From assembly GCF_004363775.1 (NCBI RefSeq), contig NZ_SNZE01000002.1:62001-126000 (forward strand): DNA of 64,000 nucleotides, written 5' to 3'. Every line of letters begins with the position of its first letter. Within the stretch, counting starts at the first letter, position 1. The notes under the pieces are model-generated. The model saw only the letters and a list, made by a program, of their open reading frames with translations, ran no database searches and was not told the DNA's origin. Made by a program: the position numbers and the translations under genes. The DNA is from Hydromonas duriensis. Its GTDB lineage: Bacteria > Pseudomonadota > Gammaproteobacteria > Burkholderiales > Burkholderiaceae. Of the stretch, positions 15,901 through 25,423 are shown one piece after another.

Positions 15901-18627
15901 ATGAATCCCTTACTCGCCGAAAATTACTCGAATTACGCCCGCACTCAACTGGCGAATGGTCGTCTTTCTGCCGAGCACGTCATGGCATTGTTGCCTGAAT
16001 TGCCACTCTCAATTGATGACATTGCCCGTTTGATTCAAACCAATACTCCCGCACACCATGACCCCGAAGTCGCTGCTGGTATCGCTTTGCGCCGCACACG
16101 GACTTTAATCATGGTGACGCTAATGGAGTACAACTTAACTCACCCACTGGATGAAAAACACCTAAATGTTGTGACTCAAACCATCAGTGCATTGGCCGAT
16201 GCCAGTACGCTCCATGCGCTGAATATCAGCCGCGCGGCATTAAGAGAGATTCACGGCGAACCCCTGCGCAAAGATGGCAGCCCAATGCCTCTTTGGGTGA
16301 TGGGAATGGGTAAATTGGCGGGGCATGAGTTAAACGTGTCTTCCGACATGGATTTAATTTTTATATTCGAGCATGAGGGCGACACCGTAGACACCTGCAA
16401 CAATCCGCGTATAAGGATGTTGTCTCATGGTGAATTTTTTGAACGTTTGGGTAAACGCATCATTAAGTTGCTGGATGATGTCAGTGAATACGGTTTTGTA
16501 TTTCGCGTGGACATGCGTTTGCGCCCGAACGGGGCCAGTGGCGCATTGTGCGTGAGTTTAGCCAGTTTAGAAAAATATTTGATTTCCAATGCGCGCACAT
16601 GGGAACGTTTTGCTTGGCTCAAAAGCCGTTTACTAAACCCAGACGAGCATTCACAACAGTTACAAAACTTAATTACCCCTTTCGTTTTTCGCCGTTATTT
16701 GGACTACGATGCCATTGATGCACTGCGCGATGTACACCGTAAAATCCGCACACAAGCCAATGCCAAAACAGCCGCTAAAAATAATGCAATTGACATTAAA
16801 CTGGGGGAAGGTGGCATACGCGAAATAGAGTTCATCGTGCAATTGTTTCAAATCATCAAAGGCGCACGCAACCCTGTTTTGCAACAACGAAACACTTTAA
16901 CCATACTTCCACACTTGCATGAACAGGGTTTATTAAGTACAGAAAAAACCGCACAACTCACCGAGTACTACGTCTTTTTGCGCCACCTTGAGCACCACAT
17001 TCAATACATTGACGATGCTCAGACTCAACTGTTGCCGAGCCAAATCGAGGTTCAAAACAAACTGGCGCACGCCATGCGTTTCGCAGATTTTAACGCCCTC
17101 AAAACCTATTTAACGCAAGGGCAAGGCATCGTTTCAAGTCATTTCAACGCGCTGTTTGATTCGGGTAAAAATGATTCCCAAGACAGTCATTTGCCACAAA
17201 ATGATGATTACGCTGCACTGATTGCGCCCTTTCAAGAACCCAACGCCCTACAAGAACAGCTTGCCCGTCTCGACACAGACGCTCGCATCATACAACTCCC
17301 CGAACGCAGTCAAATGCGATATAAGCAATTGATATTGCGTACATTGGCTATTTTAGACACCCAGAACACATCGCCCATTCCAAACGAATACGCGATGCGG
17401 GTGTTTAATTTTTTGGATGCCATTGCCAAGCGAAGCAGCTACTTGGCACTATTGACCGAGTATCCAAAGGCTCTTGCCCACCTTATCAAACTGTGCACAC
17501 GATCACGCTGGGCGGCCGACTACCTGACGGCGCACCCGATTTTGCTCGATGAAATGCTCACCCCTGCTTTACACACACCGCCTGATTGGTCTCAGGTGAA
17601 CAATCAATTATATGAGGACTTAACAAGGGCAAACATCAACGACAACCCCAACCAGCCCGATGTCGAACGACAAATGGATATTTTGCGCGAAACCCATCAT
17701 GCACAGGTGTTTCGCCTACTCGCGCAAGAGTTAGACGGATTATGGAGCGTTGAAGAATTGGCCGACCATTTATCCGAGCTGACCGATATTATCTTGCGAC
17801 AAGCCTTATATTTTTGCTGGCGTGCTTTCCCTAAACGACATCAAGATGAACCAAAATTTGCCATCATCGCTTATGGCAAATTAGGTGGCAAAGAAATGGG
17901 CTACGCGTCGGATTTAGACTTGGTTTTTTTATACGATGACACGCACATGGATGCGTCAGAAATTTACAGCCGCTTTGCCCAACGCCTGAATAATTGGCTC
18001 ATCACACCAACGGGCGCGGGTAACCTATTCGAAACCGATTATCGCCTCAGACCGAATGGCGCAAGCGGTTTACTGGTCAGCAGCATTCAAATGTTTAAAC
18101 AATACCAAGCCGAATCCGCTTGGTTTTGGGAGCATCAAGCCATCACACGCGCACGCTTTTGTGCAGGCGATGAAATGATTGGGCAATGGTTCGAAAATGA
18201 ACGGCGAGCGATTTTGCAACAGCCTCGTCATCGTGACAAAGTCATTCACGACATCCTTGAAATGAAACAAAAAATTCAAGATGGACACCCGAACCCAACC
18301 GAGTTATTCGATGTGAAATACGATGTCGGTGGCATGGTCGATATTGAGTTTTGCGTACAAGCTTTGGTTTTGCTACACTCTCAAAACCACCCAGAGTTGC
18401 TTGATAACAAGGGCAACATTGGTCTGTTGCATCGAGCTGGCAAAGCAGGTTTAATCAAAAGCGAAACAGCCCAGCAAGCCGCCGATGCCTATCGTAATTA
18501 TCGCGCCATCCAGCACGCAGCTCGATTACAAAACAGCAGCGACACCCGCGTTTTGCATGACACGGTGCAACACGAATCAGATGCTGTCAAACAGCTACTT
18601 AAAGAAGTGTGTGGCGAATTGCCGTGA
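15901..18627 (+). CDS. glnE: Bifunctional glutamine synthetase adenylyltransferase/adenylyl-removing enzyme
   Basis: Controls glutamine synthetase by adding and removing AMP under PII control. From ATG 15901 it is 908 residues, with two nucleotidyltransferase domains in tandem. The N-terminal one (deadenylylation) has GMGKLAGHELNVSSDMDLIF; the C-terminal one (adenylylation) has AYGKLGGKEMGYASDLDLVF. Each is followed by a helical PII-uridylyltransferase-like domain (GGIREIEFIVQ and GGMVDIEFCVQ). The frame opens at TTG 15847, but the ATG at 15901 (MNPLLAENYSNYARTQL) lines up with the N-termini I recall for betaproteobacterial GlnE. Neither start has a clear RBS. glnA and glnB are not in the window. 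Confidence 0.95.
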   Translation: MNPLLAENYSNYARTQLANGRLSAEHVMALLPELPLSIDDIARLIQTNTPAHHDPEVAAGIALRRTRTLIMVTLMEYNLTHPLDEKHLNVVTQTISALADASTLHALNISRAALREIHGEPLRKDGSPMPLWVMGMGKLAGHELNVSSDMDLIFIFEHEGDTVDTCNNPRIRMLSHGEFFERLGKRIIKLLDDVSEYGFVFRVDMRLRPNGASGALCVSLASLEKYLISNARTWERFAWLKSRLLNPDEHSQQLQNLITPFVFRRYLDYDAIDALRDVHRKIRTQANAKTAAKNNAIDIKLGEGGIREIEFIVQLFQIIKGARNPVLQQRNTLTILPHLHEQGLLSTEKTAQLTEYYVFLRHLEHHIQYIDDAQTQLLPSQIEVQNKLAHAMRFADFNALKTYLTQGQGIVSSHFNALFDSGKNDSQDSHLPQNDDYAALIAPFQEPNALQEQLARLDTDARIIQLPERSQMRYKQLILRTLAILDTQNTSPIPNEYAMRVFNFLDAIAKRSSYLALLTEYPKALAHLIKLCTRSRWAADYLTAHPILLDEMLTPALHTPPDWSQVNNQLYEDLTRANINDNPNQPDVERQMDILRETHHAQVFRLLAQELDGLWSVEELADHLSELTDIILRQALYFCWRAFPKRHQDEPKFAIIAYGKLGGKEMGYASDLDLVFLYDDTHMDASEIYSRFAQRLNNWLITPTGAGNLFETDYRLRPNGASGLLVSSIQMFKQYQAESAWFWEHQAITRARFCAGDEMIGQWFENERRAILQQPRHRDKVIHDILEMKQKIQDGHPNPTELFDVKYDVGGMVDIEFCVQALVLLHSQNHPELLDNKGNIGLLHRAGKAGLIKSETAQQAADAYRNYRAIQHAARLQNSSDTRVLHDTVQHESDAVKQLLKEVCGELP

Positions 18628-18644
18628 CAAAAAATAGATACAAA

Positions 18645-19004
18645 CTAAGGTTTGACTAGCGTTACGGTTGCGCCTGTGGGTGCGGGGGCTGCGGCTCCCG
18701 CTTGAGTTGAAGCCCCACTCGGGGTGGCATTTAAAACAGAGGGCTGATCCATAATTTGCACAAACACTTCATCCGCCTTAACCATGCCAAGTTGTAACCG
18801 CGCGCGTTCTTGTACGGCATCGTTACCTTGTTTCAAATCACGAATATCCGCTTGTAACGCCGCATTACGATACACCAAATCTTGATTGACCTTTTGTTGA
18901 GCATCAATCGCTTGACGAGTTCGATACAAATTCCAATAACCATTCCACAAAGGCCATTGTAAAGTAAGCAAAACAAGTAATAAAAAAAGAGGTAAACGAC
19001 GCAT
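18645..19004 (-). CDS. ftsB: Cell division protein FtsB (DivIC family)
   Basis: 119-residue bitopic membrane protein of the divisome FtsQLB complex. It has a single N-terminal membrane segment (residues 4-20, LPLFLLLVLLTLQWPLW) followed by a coiled coil (about 28-70) with the FtsB-like NAALQADIRDLKQGNDAVQERAR pattern, ending LGMVKADEVFVQIMD. A low-complexity Ala/Pro/Thr tail of about 30 residues is added at the C-terminus compared with E. coli FtsB. In many proteobacteria ftsB follows eno; the upstream neighbour here is a divergent small gene instead. Confidence 0.87.
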   Translation of the reverse strand: MRRLPLFLLLVLLTLQWPLWNGYWNLYRTRQAIDAQQKVNQDLVYRNAALQADIRDLKQGNDAVQERARLQLGMVKADEVFVQIMDQPSVLNATPSGASTQAGAAAPAPTGATVTLVKP

Positions 19005-19258
19005 AGTAATTGATGTTCAGCGGTTTATATGATGAGCGTCACTATACCGCAAAACGTTTCATCAGACGTGGACTTTATTGCTAAAATCAACCGAGGCTTA
19101 TACCCAAGCCTTTGTTTGTTATAGGCTTTGAATCACTTTGAACGTGGTACCAAACGTTTAAAGTCTGATACAATTGAATCGTCGACAAAAAACAAACATT
19201 CGATAAACTTTCCTTAAAAGTAGTTCTATTGCGGTTTTATTTAAACAAGGAGTATCTC

Positions 19259-19630
19259 ATGGGTATTTTAGACGCTATTAAAAATTTAACTGACAAAGCG
19301 GTCGGTAACGTCAAAGAAGCCGTGGATGATGTGCAAGAAGCCTACAATGAAGCGGGTGGCATGAGCGGTATTGTTGACAAAGCAAAAACAGAGATGACCG
19401 AACTCGGAAGTGAGCTGTCTGAAGTTGCAGGGAAAGCGGTTGACACGGTTAAAACCTCAGCAGCTGAAGTCGCTGAATCGGCTAAATCAACCTATAACGA
19501 AGCGGGTGGCGTGAGCGGTTTAATCGATAAAGCGAAAACCGGCGTAACCGAGCTGGCTGACTCAGCTAAAGATGCCGCGGGTCAAATCATTAATAAAGTC
19601 AAAGGTGAAGATGGCGAGCCAAAGGCTTAA
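19259..19630 (+). CDS. LEA-like / YtxH-like helical repeat protein, stress-associated type
   Basis: 123-residue, hydrophilic, Ala/Lys/Glu/Val-rich protein with no aromatic core and no Cys. It contains an internal duplication: YNEAGGMSGIVDKAKTEMTEL (residues about 32-52) recurs as YNEAGGVSGLIDKAKTGVTEL near 83-103, and the segments between (DAVKE/DTVKTSA/ESAKSTY) are 11-mer-like amphipathic helix. This resembles group 3 LEA and YtxH/CsbD-type proteins induced by stress or desiccation. The frame opens at 19229, but ATG 19259 has an AAGGAG seven bases upstream and is clearly the start. Flanked by its own terminator, so monocistronic. Confidence 0.78.
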   Translation: MGILDAIKNLTDKAVGNVKEAVDDVQEAYNEAGGMSGIVDKAKTEMTELGSELSEVAGKAVDTVKTSAAEVAESAKSTYNEAGGVSGLIDKAKTGVTELADSAKDAAGQIINKVKGEDGEPKA

Positions 19631-19655
19631 ACTGTAGAATACGAATACGCTTTCT

Positions 19656-19682
19656 AAAACCAGCATCATGCTGGTTTTTTTA
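19656..19682 (+). terminator. Rho-independent terminator after the LEA-like gene
   Basis: Stem AAAACCAGC/GCTGGTTTT (19656-19664 with 19670-19678), loop ATCAT, extended T-tail. Confidence 0.93.
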
Positions 19683-19702
19683 ACCCCCATGCCCAAACCA
19701 TC

Positions 19703-20542
19703 ATGCACAAAAAAAAAGACAAGTCTCTCGCTTATGAAGTACGTCCAAACCAGTCCATCGAGCTGCTTAAAGAATTACATATCCTGACTAAAGATGGCAA
19801 AATGAACCAAGACAGCCGCAGGAAACTAAAGCAGGTCTATCATTTATTCCAATTCATAGAACCGTTATTAACGGACTGCTTGACGCGTAATCCACACTTT
19901 AGCTTGGTTGACCATGGCGCAGGAAAGTCGTATTTAGGATTTATTTTGTATGACTTATTTTTCAAAGAAAAGTCGCAAGAATCAAAAATTTACGGCATCG
20001 AAACACGTGATGAGCTGGTACAAAAATCAACCACTTTGGCTCAACACTTAGGTTTTTCGGGTATGAATTTTTTGAATCTATCCGTAGCTGATTCCATTAC
20101 ATCAAAGGCACTACCAGAACATGTGGATGTGGTCACCGCTCTGCACGCCTGCAACACGGCCACCGATGATGCCATTCATTTTGCCCTGAAAAAAAACGCC
20201 CAACACATTGTTCTTGTGCCTTGCTGCCAAGCTGAAGTCGCTTCTGTTTTGCGTAAAAACAAATCTTCGCAACTCAAAAACCCTTTATCTGAAATTTGGC
20301 GTCACCCTTTGCATACGCGAGAATTTGGTAGCCAATTAACGAACGTGCTGCGCTGTTTACAACTGGAAGCGCATGGCTATCACGTTACAGTCACTGAATT
20401 AGTCGGCTGGGAGCATTCTATGAAAAACGAACTGATTATCGCCAGTCGCAAAGGCAAAGCCAATCCTCGAACGCGTGAGCGGTTACATGAAATGTTGACA
20501 TCGGTCGGTTTAGATGAGTTACGTGAACGATTTTTTTGTTAA
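19703..20542 (+). CDS. Class I SAM-dependent methyltransferase (Methyltransf_32-like)
   Basis: 279-residue soluble protein. A SAM-binding motif I equivalent is VDHGAGKSYLGF (about residues 68-79), with an acidic motif II residue in IYGIETRDEL. A conserved TALHACNTATDDAI segment and a VPCCQAEV motif follow, both characteristic of the METTL25/Methyltransf_32 branch, which often targets RNA or proteins. The substrate is unknown. A basic start (MHKKKDKS) suits nucleic-acid contact. It is followed by a long-stem terminator. Confidence 0.72.
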   Translation: MHKKKDKSLAYEVRPNQSIELLKELHILTKDGKMNQDSRRKLKQVYHLFQFIEPLLTDCLTRNPHFSLVDHGAGKSYLGFILYDLFFKEKSQESKIYGIETRDELVQKSTTLAQHLGFSGMNFLNLSVADSITSKALPEHVDVVTALHACNTATDDAIHFALKKNAQHIVLVPCCQAEVASVLRKNKSSQLKNPLSEIWRHPLHTREFGSQLTNVLRCLQLEAHGYHVTVTELVGWEHSMKNELIIASRKGKANPRTRERLHEMLTSVGLDELRERFFC

Positions 20543-20631
20543 TTTTCGTCTACGCTGCGTAGTCGTAACTTAAAACTTTTTGGTCTGTAAATCTTATATT
20601 TTCAATAGACAGACACGTCATCCATTTAACG

Positions 20632-20680
20632 ATAAAGCCACATAATAAATAACCTTATTTTTTATGTGGCTTTATTTTAT
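20632..20680 (+). terminator. Long-stem terminator after the methyltransferase gene
   Basis: 14-bp perfect stem ATAAAGCCACATAA/TTATGTGGCTTTAT (20632-20645 with 20662-20675) with a 16-base AT-rich loop, followed by TTTATTTT. Confidence 0.8.
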
Positions 20681-20757
20681 TTTGTGGCGTATCATTATGA
20701 CCGTACAATTTGTAAGGTTAATTTTCAAATTCAACTCAGGCCAATTGGAGAAAAATC

Positions 20758-20877
20758 ATGAGTGACATGTGGAACTACGTGCCAGCCGAAATGCGTTATG
20801 TTGTTTACGTTTTATTGGTATTTGCAATTGTAACAACCGTTGGAATTGTTAAACTGCTCACTAAAGGCAATAAATAA
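20758..20877 (+). CDS. 39-residue single-pass membrane protein, unrecognised
   Basis: ATG to TAA gives MSDMWNYVPAEMRYVVYVLL at the start, then a hydrophobic core ending with the positive tail KLLTKGNK. One membrane segment covers about residues 14-34, with the acidic/aromatic N-terminus predicted periplasmic and the Lys-rich C-terminus cytoplasmic. A TTGGAG ribosome-binding site lies eight bases upstream. The gene is isolated between a terminator before it (20632-20680) and another after it (20907-20937), so it has its own transcript. I do not recognise the family; single-pass subunits of respiratory oxidases look similar, but no oxidase gene is near. Confidence 0.72.
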   Translation: MSDMWNYVPAEMRYVVYVLLVFAIVTTVGIVKLLTKGNK

Positions 20878-20906
20878 TCGTTTAACTGCTCGCTTAAGTC
20901 AAGCAT

Positions 20907-20937
20907 ATAGGCGTATTCCTTCGACACGCCTATTTTC
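20907..20937 (+). terminator. Terminator after the 39-residue membrane protein gene
   Basis: 8-bp stem ATAGGCGT/ACGCCTAT (20907-20914 with 20926-20933), 11-base loop, followed by TTTTC. Confidence 0.8.
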
Positions 20938-20952
20938 GTCTACTTAATAAAA

Positions 20953-21008
20953 ACATCCCAATAAACATCGTGTTGAAATCCATTCACTCGATTTATTGGG
21001 TGTTTTTT
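20953..21008 (-). terminator. Terminator of uvrD, possibly bidirectional
   Basis: CCCAATAAA (20957-20965) pairs with TTTATTGGG (20992-21000) around a long inner loop that can pair further (CATCG/CGA). Reading on the minus strand it is followed by TTTTTATT just after the uvrD stop; on the plus strand it is followed by TTTTTT. Confidence 0.7.
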
Positions 21009-21031
21009 ATACTCGTTTAACTTGACTCTGT

Positions 21032-23239
21032 TTAATGTGTTTCCAATTTTGCAATATTCAACGCCAAACACTTAATCCCAAAACCAGCACCAAAGTTAAT
21101 ATACGCCCGTGTATCTTCACCACTGCCTTCCAGTTTAACAATCACGCCATCGCCAAATTTAGCATGCGAGACCGATTGCCCCACACGATAGCCCAAGGTG
21201 TCTTTTTTACTTTCTTTGAATGTACCAAATGACGGTGTATCTTCAGTTGCTTTCGCCGTGTTTGACCACGCATCATAGCGCACACGCGGCGTGAGCCATT
21301 TCACATCATCATCTGATAATTCGTCGAGAAATCTCGATTTGATGCCGTAGCGCGTTTGGCCATGCAACATGCGTTGCTGCGCGAGGGTCATGTACAGACG
21401 CACGCGGGCACGAGTGATGGCGACATACATTAAACGGCGTTCTTCTTGTACACCATCGGCATCGGATAGGCTGTTTTCATGCGGGAACAAACCCTCTTCT
21501 AAACCTAAAATAAAGACGGTATTAAACTCCAAACCCTTTGCTGCATGCACCGTCATCAGCTGCACCGCGTCTTGCCCTGCTTGCGCTTGGTTGTCCCCTG
21601 CTTCAAGCGCAGCATGGCTAAGAAATCCAGCCAATGGCGTCATCATGGTGTCATCCTCATCCGTTTCACTGGCTGTCGTACTGTCCTTGTGCCCCTCAAC
21701 TTGTACAAATGCAGCCGCGGCATTGATGAGTTCGCTTAAGTTTTCCAACCTATCCGCGCCTTCTCTATCTGCTTTGTAATGAGCAATTAAACCGCTGTGT
21801 GCGGTGACATGGTCAACCAGTTCAGGTAAAGGGAGGTGCTGGGTATCAAATCGCAGGCCGTCTATCATTTGTGCAAAAGCCAATAGTTTGGCTGCACCCG
21901 AACCTGACGCATGCTGCACCGCCCCCCATAAAGAACTGTTGAGGCTTTTAGCCGTGTCCTGCAATTGCTCAATTGTTCTCGCGCCAATCCCTCGAGTTGG
22001 AAAATTCACCACGCGCATAAATGCCGTATCGTCGTGCGGGTTGTCAATCAGCCTTAAATAAGCCAGCGCATGTTTAATTTCAGCCCGCTCAAAGAAACGC
22101 AAACCACCATAGACACGGTATGGAACGCCCGCATTAAATAGGGCATGCTCGATGACCCGCGATTGCGCATTTGCCCGATACAACACCGCGATGTCTCGAC
22201 GAACGGCCCCTTCATTAATTTGCGCCTTGATTTCTTCGATGACAAAATCGGCTTCTGCATAGTCGCTGGTGGCTTCGTAAATGCGAATCGGCTCGCCCTC
22301 TCCTCTATCCGTCCATAGGTTTTTACCCAGTCGATTGTTGTTTTGGCTAATCAATGCGTTCGCAGCGTTGAGAATATGACCATAAGAGCGGTAATTTTGT
22401 TCGAGTTTAATCACATTGTGTTGAGCAAATTCGCGCTCAAACAAGCGCATGTTTTCCACTTTTGCCCCTCGAAACGCATAAATTGACTGGTCGTCATCAC
22501 CGACCGCCATCATGACGGTTTGCGGGCTGGCTATCAATTTGAGCCACGCATATTGCAAGGTATTGGTATCCTGAAACTCATCCACCAAGACATGAGTGAA
22601 GCGCGTCTGATAATGCATGCGCAAAGCTTCGTTCGCTTTCAACACCTCGTATGCCCGCAACAATAGTTCTGGAAAGTCGACCACACCTTCGCGCTGACAT
22701 TGCGCATCGTAGGCCGTATAAATTTCAACCAATTTTTTGTAAAAGTAGTCGTTTGCCTCAACATCGGCGGGGCGCAAGCCATCTTCTTTGGAACCGTTGA
22801 TGAAGTTTTGCACTTGCTTCGGTTGAAATTTTTCGGTGTCCACCTGCATGCTTTTGAGCAAACGCTTAATGGCGGATAACTGGTCTTGTGTGTCTAAAAT
22901 CTGAAAAGTTGCAGGTAAATTGGCTTCACGATGATGCGCTCGTAAAAATCGATTGCACAATCCATGAAACGTACCAACCCACATGCCACGCGTATTCATC
23001 GGTAACAACGCCGACAATCGCGTCATCATTTCCTTTGCCGCTTTATTTGTAAACGTCACTGCTAAAATTGACTGCGTTCGCGTCTGGCCTGTACTGATGA
23101 GCCACGCCATGCGCGTAGTCAATACACTGGTCTTACCCGAGCCTGCCCCTGCGAGAATTAGAGCAGACTGCGGTGGTAAAGTCACGGCTTGGAGTTGCGC
23201 CGAATTGAGTGACGCCATTTGTTTTTCGAGAGAATTCAT
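21032..23239 (-). CDS. uvrD: UvrD/PcrA-type 3'-5' DNA helicase
   Basis: Superfamily 1A helicase, 735 residues, for nucleotide-excision and mismatch repair. Walker A GAGSGKT is at 31-37, Walker B/Q motif VDEFQDTN near 220, then GDDDQSIYAFRGA (motif III), LEQNYRS (motif IV), AVLYRANAQSR, MTVHAAKGLEF (motif V) and YVAITRAR (motif VI). The C-terminal 60 residues form the Tudor-like SH3 fold of UvrD/PcrA (VSHAKFGDGVIVKLEG), used in RNA polymerase or DNA contact. Divergent from recQ across about 240 bases. Confidence 0.94.
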   Translation of the reverse strand: MNSLEKQMASLNSAQLQAVTLPPQSALILAGAGSGKTSVLTTRMAWLISTGQTRTQSILAVTFTNKAAKEMMTRLSALLPMNTRGMWVGTFHGLCNRFLRAHHREANLPATFQILDTQDQLSAIKRLLKSMQVDTEKFQPKQVQNFINGSKEDGLRPADVEANDYFYKKLVEIYTAYDAQCQREGVVDFPELLLRAYEVLKANEALRMHYQTRFTHVLVDEFQDTNTLQYAWLKLIASPQTVMMAVGDDDQSIYAFRGAKVENMRLFEREFAQHNVIKLEQNYRSYGHILNAANALISQNNNRLGKNLWTDRGEGEPIRIYEATSDYAEADFVIEEIKAQINEGAVRRDIAVLYRANAQSRVIEHALFNAGVPYRVYGGLRFFERAEIKHALAYLRLIDNPHDDTAFMRVVNFPTRGIGARTIEQLQDTAKSLNSSLWGAVQHASGSGAAKLLAFAQMIDGLRFDTQHLPLPELVDHVTAHSGLIAHYKADREGADRLENLSELINAAAAFVQVEGHKDSTTASETDEDDTMMTPLAGFLSHAALEAGDNQAQAGQDAVQLMTVHAAKGLEFNTVFILGLEEGLFPHENSLSDADGVQEERRLMYVAITRARVRLYMTLAQQRMLHGQTRYGIKSRFLDELSDDDVKWLTPRVRYDAWSNTAKATEDTPSFGTFKESKKDTLGYRVGQSVSHAKFGDGVIVKLEGSGEDTRAYINFGAGFGIKCLALNIAKLETH

Positions 23240-23481
23240 GCGACCTTATGTTTTGATTTCAAAATGGTTGAGTGATAACAGTAATATGATAGTCATCACA
23301 GTTATGACATCAACGAGCACCCATGAGCACCCATAAGCACTAAACACGATACACACATTATGTCGTGCTGATGCCGCCCCCCGTCACAACCAGTTGGCAA
23401 TGTCGGACATTTTACAGTGCCACACCTTTATAATGCCGTATCTTTTCAATTAATCTACGAATTTTACCGAATAGCGCACCC

Positions 23482-25296
23482 ATGCCCCAAGAAAAAGCTT
23501 TGTCCGTCCTACAAAACACCTTTGGTTATACGCAATTTCGAGGCCATCAGGGCGACATCGTCCAACATCTGATTGAAGGGCATGATGCATTGGTATTAAT
23601 GCCCACGGGAGCAGGTAAATCTCTGTGTTATCAAATCCCTGCTATGGTGCGCTCAGGCGTCGGCGTGGTGATTTCTCCATTAATTGCGCTGATGCAAGAC
23701 CAAGTGGATGCCCTAACCGAATTAGGCGTGCGGGCGGCTTTTTTAAACTCAACACAAGATTATGAAACCAGCAGGTCAATTGAGCAAGATTTGCATTCAG
23801 GTACAATCGATTTACTTTATGTCGCACCCGAACGCCTCTTAATGCCGCGGACATTAAGCCTATTACAATCACTCGACATCAGTTTATTTGCGATTGATGA
23901 GGCACACTGTGTCTCACAATGGGGGCATGATTTCCGCCCTGAATACATTAAGCTATCTGTATTACATCAGCTTTTTCCTCGCACACCCCGAGTCGCTCTG
24001 ACTGCGACCGCCGATGCACAAACCCGCGCTGAAATTACACTGCGTTTGCAGTTGGAAGAGGCTCGGGAATTTGTATCCTCTTTTGACCGCCCTAACATTC
24101 GCTACACCATCGTTGAAAAGAACAATGGGCGGGCGCAGCTATTAAACTTTATTAAAAATGAACATGCGGGTAGTGCGGGGATTGTTTATTGTTTATCGCG
24201 TAAAAAAGTAGAAGAAACGGCTGATTTTTTAAACAAAAACGGCATTAACGCCTTACCGTATCACGCGGGTTTGGATATCGAAACGCGCGCAGCAAACCAA
24301 GCTCGTTTTTTGCGTGAAGATAATCTGGTGATGACCGCAACGATTGCCTTCGGCATGGGCATCGACAAGCCGAATGTGCGTTTTGTGGCTCATTTAGACC
24401 TACCCAAAAGCGTCGAAGGTTATTACCAAGAGACAGGGCGAGCGGGACGAGATGGCGCACCTGCCGATGCGTGGATGGCATACGGTTTACAAGATGTGGT
24501 TCAACAACGTCGCATGATTGCTGAGTCTGAAGCGAATGACGAATTTAAACACACTCAATTCACCAAGCTCGATGCCATGATTGGTTTATGCGAAACCATC
24601 GATTGCCGCCGTGTACACTTACTCAACTACTTTGACCAAGCCAGTTCAGCGTGTGGCAATTGCGACACTTGTTTACATCCACCTAAAGCGATGGATGGCA
24701 CGCAGTTATTGCAAAAATTATTATCGACCGTGTATCGCGTCAAACAGCGATTTGCCACTGGGCATGTTATTGACGTACTGCGCGGCATCGACAGTGAACG
24801 CGTGCAACAATTTCGCCATGACAACCTATCCACGTTTGGCATTGGCAAAGAGATCTCCGAAGCCGAGTGGCGAGCGGTTGTGCGCCAAGCCATTGCCCAT
24901 AATTTACTCACTGTTGATTTTGAACATTACAATGCGTTACTACTGACCGAGCTCGCTCGCCCAGTCCTCAAAGGCGAGCGAACCATCAAACTGCGACTGT
25001 ATCAAAAACCGCTCAAAACCAAACGCTCATCCAGCCCGTATGGCAACATACAAGATGCCAATTTATCCGACCTAGAAAAAGCAATTTTTGCCGCCCTACG
25101 CAGTTGGCGCTTCAAAACGGCACAGGCACATAATGTGCCTGCATACGTTATTTTTCATGATGCGACCTTACGCGACATTGCCATTGAAAAACCCACGCGC
25201 TTAAGTGAATTGCGTGGGTTATCGGGTTTGGGTGAGAAAAAACTAGATAATTATGGAAATGAGATTCTTGAAGTGGTTGCGCCATTTATTCATTAA
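23482..25296 (+). CDS. recQ: ATP-dependent DNA helicase RecQ
   Basis: 604-residue superfamily 2 helicase. Walker A MPTGAGKS is near 41-48, the DEAH box [17 protein letters not shown] identifies RecQ, and ETGRAGRDG is motif VI. The RQC zinc site is seen as CxxC pairs in [12 protein letters not shown], followed by the winged-helix domain. The HRDC domain occupies the last ~75 residues ([21 protein letters not shown] to [13 protein letters not shown]). Complete and normal length. The 240-base gap with uvrD holds a 2.6-copy run of a 10-base repeat (GAGCACCCAT, 23315-23340) and no gene. Confidence 0.96.
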   Translation: MPQEKALSVLQNTFGYTQFRGHQGDIVQHLIEGHDALVLMPTGAGKSLCYQIPAMVRSGVGVVISPLIALMQDQVDALTELGVRAAFLNSTQDYETSRSIEQDLHSGTIDLLYVAPERLLMPRTLSLLQSLDISLFAIDEAHCVSQWGHDFRPEYIKLSVLHQLFPRTPRVALTATADAQTRAEITLRLQLEEAREFVSSFDRPNIRYTIVEKNNGRAQLLNFIKNEHAGSAGIVYCLSRKKVEETADFLNKNGINALPYHAGLDIETRAANQARFLREDNLVMTATIAFGMGIDKPNVRFVAHLDLPKSVEGYYQETGRAGRDGAPADAWMAYGLQDVVQQRRMIAESEANDEFKHTQFTKLDAMIGLCETIDCRRVHLLNYFDQASSACGNCDTCLHPPKAMDGTQLLQKLLSTVYRVKQRFATGHVIDVLRGIDSERVQQFRHDNLSTFGIGKEISEAEWRAVVRQAIAHNLLTVDFEHYNALLLTELARPVLKGERTIKLRLYQKPLKTKRSSSPYGNIQDANLSDLEKAIFAALRSWRFKTAQAHNVPAYVIFHDATLRDIAIEKPTRLSELRGLSGLGEKKLDNYGNEILEVVAPFIH

Positions 25297-25423
25297 AACC
25301 CATCATCAATTAAATTCACCACCAATTAAATTCATCGCCAATTTAAAGCGAGTGAGATTGTCTCCTCGCTTTAACAAACCATAACAACATTATTGATTGT
25401 TAAATCAACGAGTTAATCCGAAT

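Noticed and set aside
23315-23340. Tandem repeat of GAGCACCCAT as a CRISPR or regulatory array
   Set aside because: Only about 2.6 ten-base copies with no spacers. Most likely slippage, no evidence of function.
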